Origin: Bacteroidia bacterium
Lineage (GTDB): Bacteria; Bacteroidota; Bacteroidia; AKYH767-A; OLB10
Assembly (NCBI GenBank): GCA_025450095.1
Contig: JANWID010000346.1
Coordinates: 1-7,618 of the forward strand
DNA: 7,618 bases
Direction of reading: 5' to 3'
The notes below the pieces were generated by a model, which saw only the letters and a list, made by a program, of their open reading frames with translations, did not search any database and was not told the origin of the DNA. Position 1 is the first letter of the stretch. Every line of letters begins with the position of its first letter. Of the stretch, positions 6,083 to 7,618 are shown in pieces. Position numbers and translations under genes: made by a program.

Positions 6083-7429
6083 TTAACGAAGTCCGGTATT
6101 CATAAAATACAGTGTTTCACTGATACTCATATTCTGACGGAAGTAAAAAACACCGCCCCAGTGGTATACCACTTTTGAAAAAACTGTTTCTTTTTGATTT
6201 TTTCTTACAGTCACCTTTGTGATTTTTCGGTTTGATTCAGAGATTTCTTCTACAGAAATATCTGGCAACACTTCAAAATTTTCATTTGAAACCGTTGTTG
6301 TTGCACTTGTTTTGCTTTCAGAATTACCCGCATCCGGATAGTTTTCACTGCCTGATGTTCCTGCAGCCCTGGTTATACCTTTCTCCTCCTTCTTGGTACC
6401 AACCCCCTTTATTCCCCCCATCGAATCTTCACCGGAACCTGTTCCCGCTTTATTTTTAGAAGGGTCACTCCCACTTCCCGATGCTGAGGCTGTGACCGGT
6501 GTGTCCATGCCCTGCCCACTTGGGTTCGCTGGTTTACCATCATTACCCGCAACTCCGGACTTCGAAGAATTTGGTTCATCACCTCCCTGAACTGCGGTTG
6601 CCTTTTTTCTTTCTTCAGCATCCTCGGCAGCCTTTGCTTTGGCTCGTTCCTCCTCTTACATTTTTGCAACTGCCTTTTGACGCTCTTCTTCCTGCATTAC
6701 CTTGGCTGCCTTTTTTTGAGCTTCATCCTGTTCTATTTTAGCCTTTGCTTCCTGTGCAGCAAGTATCCTGGCAGCTTCTGCAGCTTGCTTTACCGAATCC
6801 TGCCTGGCCTTCTCATCTAATTTAGCCTGCTGAGCAGCTTCAGCTTTTTTCTTTTCTTCTTCCTTTTTTAATTGTGCAGCCTGGGCTTTGTTTTCCGCCT
6901 GCTTCTTTTTTATCTCGTCTTCTGCTGACTTTAAAGCCGATTGAATTTGTTTGGTGTAGTCAGTGTCATAATCGAAATCATCAATCAACCGGTTGAAAGA
7001 AATCTTGCCGACAGGTTGATTGAAAATGACAATATTTAATCCATCATACTGGGGGAAAAGATTTACTTCAAAATTGAAAGGGTAAAATCCCTGTGAAATC
7101 CGATCACCAGGAGCAGTTGTGTTAATGGCTATCTTTTTTGTAATGTATCCGGCTTTTGTGAACGAAATCACATAATCTGAATTGATTTTTAATGAAAGAT
7201 CGAGCTTTGGAGCACCTGCAACGGAATTAGTTTCACCTGTCGTAATATTATTTACAACAACAGATACACCTTCAAAATCACCTTCCTCGACCTTGAGTTT
7301 GATAGGAGTCACAAGCCTATCCTGGGCACTTACTGCCATGACCGAAAATAAAAAAAATGGCACTAAAATGGCAATAAAGCCCTTGTCGATGAGGTTTTTC
7401 AGGAAGCGGGAATCCGAATTCAATAACAT
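6083..7429 (-). pseudogene. Exported beta-domain/coiled-coil protein of unknown function, split by an in-frame TAA
   Basis: ATG 7429 opens a frame that meets TAA at 6656-6658 (257 residues) and then stays open in the same frame to TAA at 6083-6085. Read through, it is 448 codons. Domains in order: a signal peptide (about 1-35, cleavage VSA|QD); a PEGA/carboxypeptidase-regulatory-like beta domain (about 38-125, with DYVISFTKAGYITKK at 85-99); a conserved-looking stretch FNQPVGKISF and DDFDYDTDY (136-158); a long Lys/Glu/Ala-rich helix resembling TolA (about 160-276); a Gly/Ser/Thr-rich linker (about 280-384); and a compact C-terminal domain (385-448) containing YHWGGVFYF. I recall similar C-termini in uncharacterised Bacteroidota proteins but no function. 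The stop replaces one residue in the helix, where the sequence pattern predicts Gln. No frameshift or second stop follows, so the lesion is recent, a sequence error, or read through. If annotated as separate genes, 6656-7429 and 6083-6508 are the two pieces. Confidence 0.75.
6656..6658 (-). other. In-frame TAA inside the coiled-coil segment (probable Gln codon to stop)
   Basis: The minus strand reads ATG TAA GAG GAG GAA CGA here, giving M-stop-E-E-E-R. Twelve residues earlier the same protein has M-Q-E-E-E-R. A single C-to-T change of a CAA codon would explain the stop. The sequence AGAGGAGG directly after the stop looks like a Shine-Dalgarno site. However, the first in-frame ATG is at 6508, about 150 bases on, so re-initiation is not well supported. 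Confidence 0.8.
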
Positions 7430-7467
7430 CAGTGAAGATTCCTTATCAACATTACAGAATTATCATT

Positions 7468-7475
7468 CAAAGATA
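7468..7475 (-). promoter_or_regulatory. Bacteroidota -7 element (TATCTTTG) for the interrupted gene
   Basis: TATCTTTG on the minus strand matches the TAnnTTTG consensus exactly and lies 38 bases upstream of the ATG at 7429, giving a leader of roughly 30 bases. No good -33 box is visible. An intact promoter suggests that the interrupted gene is still transcribed. Confidence 0.55.
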
Positions 7476-7525
7476 AACACATAAGACTATCCGGAGTAGT
7501 TAAATTAGCTAAATAAGTGCTTTTG

Positions 7526-7547
7526 TCAGATTCACGAAACAATCTGA
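7526..7547. repeat. Perfect 7-bp inverted repeat, operator-like
   Basis: TCAGATT (7526-7532) and AATCTGA (7541-7547) are perfect inverted copies around an 8-base centre (CACGAAAC). There is no T-run on either side, so a terminator is unlikely. The repeat directly abuts the TTG of the rightward promoter and lies about 50 bases upstream of the leftward -7 element, a position that suits a binding site for a dimeric regulator (inference). Confidence 0.4.
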
Positions 7548-7577
7548 TTGAAACTCGGTACAAGATGATTAAATTTG
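7548..7577 (+). promoter_or_regulatory. Rightward Bacteroidota promoter (TTG, 19-base spacer, TAAATTTG)
   Basis: TTG at 7548-7550 and TAAATTTG at 7570-7577 are separated by 19 bases, which fits the Bacteroidota -33/-7 promoter pattern and is the most complete promoter in the window. Transcription would begin near 7582-7585. A rightward gene could start at ATG 7610 (reading M-H-I to the window end), or at ATG 7584 in another frame. An ATG at 7565, in frame with 7610, would precede the transcript start. Too little sequence remains to identify a product. Confidence 0.45.
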
Positions 7578-7618
7578 AGCGAAATGATTGGTATTACGAT
7601 TTACCGGTTATGCATATA

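Noticed and set aside
6409..6669. An 86-codon leftward frame overlapping the stop in the interrupted gene
   Set aside because: It is out of frame with both halves and rich in Arg/Gln/Lys, as expected when a Glu/Lys/Ala-rich coiled coil is read in another frame. The main frame continues unbroken after the TAA.
6232..6741. Rightward Pro/Leu/Phe-rich open frames
   Set aside because: They are antisense shadows of the Glu/Lys/Gly-rich coding strand, and their composition is the direct consequence.
6656..7429. Use of TAA as a sense codon (altered genetic code)
   Set aside because: TAA ends the FKBP, peptidase and kinase genes at positions expected for their families, so the code is standard here.
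7565..7618. An 18-codon rightward frame starting at ATG 7565 and open to the window edge
   Set aside because: It is too short to identify, and its first ATG overlaps the promoter at 7548-7577. The true start, if any, may be ATG 7584 or 7610.

Overview
The window comes from a Bacteroidota (Bacteroidetes) chromosome, probably a free-living or environmental lineage. The evidence is: AT-rich DNA, almost no Shine-Dalgarno sequences, promoter elements of the Bacteroidota TAnnTTTG type ahead of several genes, exported proteins whose mature ends begin with Gln or just before it, and protein families typical of the phylum. No mobile element, tRNA, rRNA or CRISPR array is visible. No gene-free stretch exceeds 300 bases.

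Layout from left to right. (1) Bases 1-1487, leftward: an exported glucose/sorbosone-dehydrogenase-like (PQQ-type beta-propeller) protein whose C-terminus lies outside the window. (2) A 166-base divergent promoter region. (3) 1654-2352, rightward: an FKBP-type peptidyl-prolyl isomerase lipoprotein, followed by a strong intrinsic terminator. (4) 2444-4609, rightward: an exported family S9B prolyl peptidase of the DPP IV / prolyl tripeptidyl peptidase type. (5) 4625-5926, leftward and convergent with the peptidase: an orphan sensor histidine kinase with six predicted membrane helices. (6) 6083-7429, leftward: an exported beta-domain/coiled-coil protein of unknown function, split by one in-frame TAA at 6656-6658. 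The same reading frame stays open on both sides, so this is one gene carrying a nonsense change. (7) 7430-7618: a regulatory region with a leftward promoter for gene 6, a perfect 7-bp dyad, and a good rightward promoter for a gene that lies mostly outside the window.

Functional links. The FKBP and the S9B peptidase are neighbours in the same orientation, both are exported, and both act at proline. DPP IV-type enzymes need a trans Xaa-Pro bond, so the isomerase could plausibly feed the peptidase. A strong terminator separates the two genes, so they are not a simple operon. The kinase has no response regulator beside it, and its output cannot be read from this window. I do not see a clearly new multi-gene system. 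The most notable observation is the nonsense-interrupted gene.
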